16,635 nucleotides of DNA from Gammaproteobacteria bacterium UBA3532 (GTDB lineage Bacteria > Pseudomonadota > Gammaproteobacteria > Enterobacterales > UBA3532). How positions within the stretch are numbered: the stretch's first letter is position 1; each line of letters begins with the position of its first letter. A program made the position numbers and the translations under genes. Shown here piece by piece: positions 15,481 through 16,635 of this stretch. The notes under the pieces were generated by a model, which was given only the letters and a program-made list of their open reading frames with translations, searched no databases and was not told the origin of the DNA. The stretch lies in NCBI GenBank assembly GCA_002376965.1, contig DFOV01000353.1, positions 4,868-21,502 of the forward strand. The letters run 5' to 3'.

Positions 15481-16527
15481 CTAACGCTCGTTTTCCATTT
15501 CTTCCATTTCTTCTAACATGCTTTCTTCATCAATCCCGATTTTAATATCATCATTCGGGTCTCGCTCGATATTAGACACAACCTTACAGGCCATTTTATC
15601 TCGATGCGAGCCAAACATTGCTCGATATGTTGGAACACCTTCAACACGAAGGGTCACGATGCTCGGCAAATCAATAGGAATGATGTCGCCAGCCTTCATT
15701 CCCATAACCTGGCTCAATGCCATCTCTTTTTCGGCCAGCGTGGTCTGCAAATACACATTAACATCCATCAAATCACGTCGAACGGCCATGGTCCAACGAC
15801 TATCCTGGGAGCTTTTTTCACTCTTAACCCCGGTTTCTAGCAGTTCTCTGATAGGCTCTAACATCGAATAAGGCATGGTGACATGAAAGTCTCCCCCTCC
15901 ACCATCCATTTCAATGTGAAAGCTGCATACCACAACCACTTCAGTCGGCCCTACAATATTAGCCAATGCCGGGTTAACCTCGGAATCCAGGTAATCAAAT
16001 TTCACGTTCATCACCGGATCCCAGGCTTCTTTCAGATCCTGATAAGCCTGATCGAGAAAAATTTGAACAATTCGACGCTCTGTCGGGGTAAATTCGCGCC
16101 CCTCAATTTTTGCATGAAAGCGACCATCTCCACCAAAGAAATTATCTACCAAAATGAAGACCAGCTTAGCTTCCAATGTAAATAAAGCTGTACCTCGCAA
16201 TGGTCGAATGCGAGTCATATTAAGGCTGGTTGGAACAAAAAGGCTGTGAACATATTCACCGAACTTAAGCATTTGCACGCCATTGATAGAAACTTCAGCA
16301 CTGCGACGCATCAGATTGAATAAGCTAATGCGCATGTGGCGGGCAAAGCGTTCATTGATCATTTCCAAAGTGGGCATACGCCCACGTACTATTCTATCTT
16401 GTGCGGAGAAATCATAGGTAGAGGCCTGCCCCTCATAGACGGGCGCTTCATCTTCGGTTTCGACGTCTCCGTCATCGACACCATGAAGTAGCGCATCAAT
16501 TTCGTCTTGGCTTAATAACTCTGTCAC
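15481..16527 (-). CDS. fliM: FliM, flagellar motor switch protein
   Basis: C-ring switch protein of 348 residues, which receives CheY-P and passes the signal to FliG. The N-terminal CheY-binding peptide LLSQDEIDALL is intact. The middle domain (about 45-230) contains RFARHMRISLFNLMRRS, the GGDGR motif of the FliG-contacting region, and FTPTERRIVQIFLDQAY. The C-terminal SpoA domain (about 260-330) includes GDIIPIDLP. The protein ends in an acidic stretch (EESMLEEMEEMENER). The start is GTG at 16527, 22 bases after the fliL stop; the conserved N-terminal peptide fixes it. Confidence 0.97.
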   Translation of the reverse strand: MTELLSQDEIDALLHGVDDGDVETEDEAPVYEGQASTYDFSAQDRIVRGRMPTLEMINERFARHMRISLFNLMRRSAEVSINGVQMLKFGEYVHSLFVPTSLNMTRIRPLRGTALFTLEAKLVFILVDNFFGGDGRFHAKIEGREFTPTERRIVQIFLDQAYQDLKEAWDPVMNVKFDYLDSEVNPALANIVGPTEVVVVCSFHIEMDGGGGDFHVTMPYSMLEPIRELLETGVKSEKSSQDSRWTMAVRRDLMDVNVYLQTTLAEKEMALSQVMGMKAGDIIPIDLPSIVTLRVEGVPTYRAMFGSHRDKMACKVVSNIERDPNDDIKIGIDEESMLEEMEEMENER

Positions 16528-16549
16528 TCGACTCTTCTAACCTCAGCCA

Positions 16550-16635
16550 CTATTGCATTACAAACCCGGTGAATAATATTGCCTCAACCGTTTCAGCCCC
16601 TTCTTGTTCTGTCATCAGCTGCTGGACTTTTTCCA
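16550..16635 (-). CDS. fliL: FliL, flagellar basal body-associated protein (C-terminal end only)
   Basis: Only the last 27 codons and the TAG stop fall inside the window; the 5' end lies beyond it. The tail reads EKVQQLMTEQEGAETVEA then ILFTGFVMQ. The ending V-x-x-(I/V)-L-F-T-x-F-V-M-Q is the usual C-terminus of FliL, a single-pass inner-membrane protein with a periplasmic domain that surrounds the stator. Its position just before fliM agrees with this. The piece is too short to say more. Confidence 0.88.
   Translation of the reverse strand, partial: EKVQQLMTEQEGAETVEAILFTGFVMQ

Noticed and set aside
1..16635. RpoN-type (-24 GG / -12 GC) promoters of the FleQ-dependent kind
   Set aside because: I scanned by eye for TGGCAC-N5-TTGC on the minus strand, especially in the gene gaps, and saw no convincing match. 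A weight-matrix scan would be more sensitive.
1..16635. Mobile elements, CRISPR arrays, tRNA genes, defence or cargo genes
   Set aside because: Genes are continuous, co-directional and all assignable to flagella or chemotaxis. The gaps are at most 167 bp and hold no terminal repeats or repeat-spacer arrays.

Overview
The window is a stretch of a gammaproteobacterial flagellar and chemotaxis gene cluster. Every gene I can support lies on the minus strand, so transcription runs from high to low coordinates. In transcription order the genes are fliL (3' end only), fliM, fliN, fliO, fliP, fliQ, fliR, flhB, flhA, flhF, fleN (flhG), fliA, cheY, cheZ, cheA, cheB, motC and motD (3' end cut off by the window edge). 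This order, with a CheZ-containing che set followed directly by a second MotA/MotB-type stator pair (motCD), is the Pseudomonas-type layout. It also occurs in relatives such as the Cellvibrio/Saccharophagus/Teredinibacter and Marinobacter/Hahella groups. The base composition looks moderate, so I would guess a marine or environmental member of the latter groups rather than a high-GC Pseudomonas. The species cannot be named from the sequence.

Layout by region. Positions 16635-14995 hold the C-ring and basal-body genes fliL, fliM and fliN. Positions 14990-9458 hold the flagellar export gate: fliO, fliP, fliQ, fliR, flhB and flhA, mostly joined by ATGA-type overlaps or near-zero gaps. Positions 9424-6190 hold the placement, number and regulation module: flhF (SRP-type GTPase), fleN (MinD-like ATPase) and fliA (sigma-28). 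Positions 6113-1484 hold the signalling core: cheY, cheZ, cheA and cheB. Positions 1484-1 hold the stator genes motC and motD.

How they work together. The gate genes build the type III export apparatus at the pole chosen by FlhF and limited in number by FleN. FliM and FliN form the switch that CheY-P binds. CheA phosphorylates CheY and CheB, CheZ dephosphorylates CheY-P, and CheB demethylates receptors. MotC/MotD supply ion-driven torque. FliA would drive the late genes, and a plausible FliA-type promoter lies just in front of cheY.

Regulatory signals I can support are a clear intrinsic terminator between cheA and cheB, a good sigma-70-like promoter in the 167-bp flhF-fleN gap, and a candidate sigma-28 promoter in the fliA-cheY gap. 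There is no gene-free stretch above 300 bp. I see no insertion sequence, tRNA, rRNA, CRISPR array or cargo genes. The window is a conserved core locus and I did not find a novel system in it. The points worth a second look are an NPEH variant of the FlhB autocleavage motif, a three-copy acidic motif in the CheA linker, the terminator that splits cheA from cheB-motCD, and the putative promoters.
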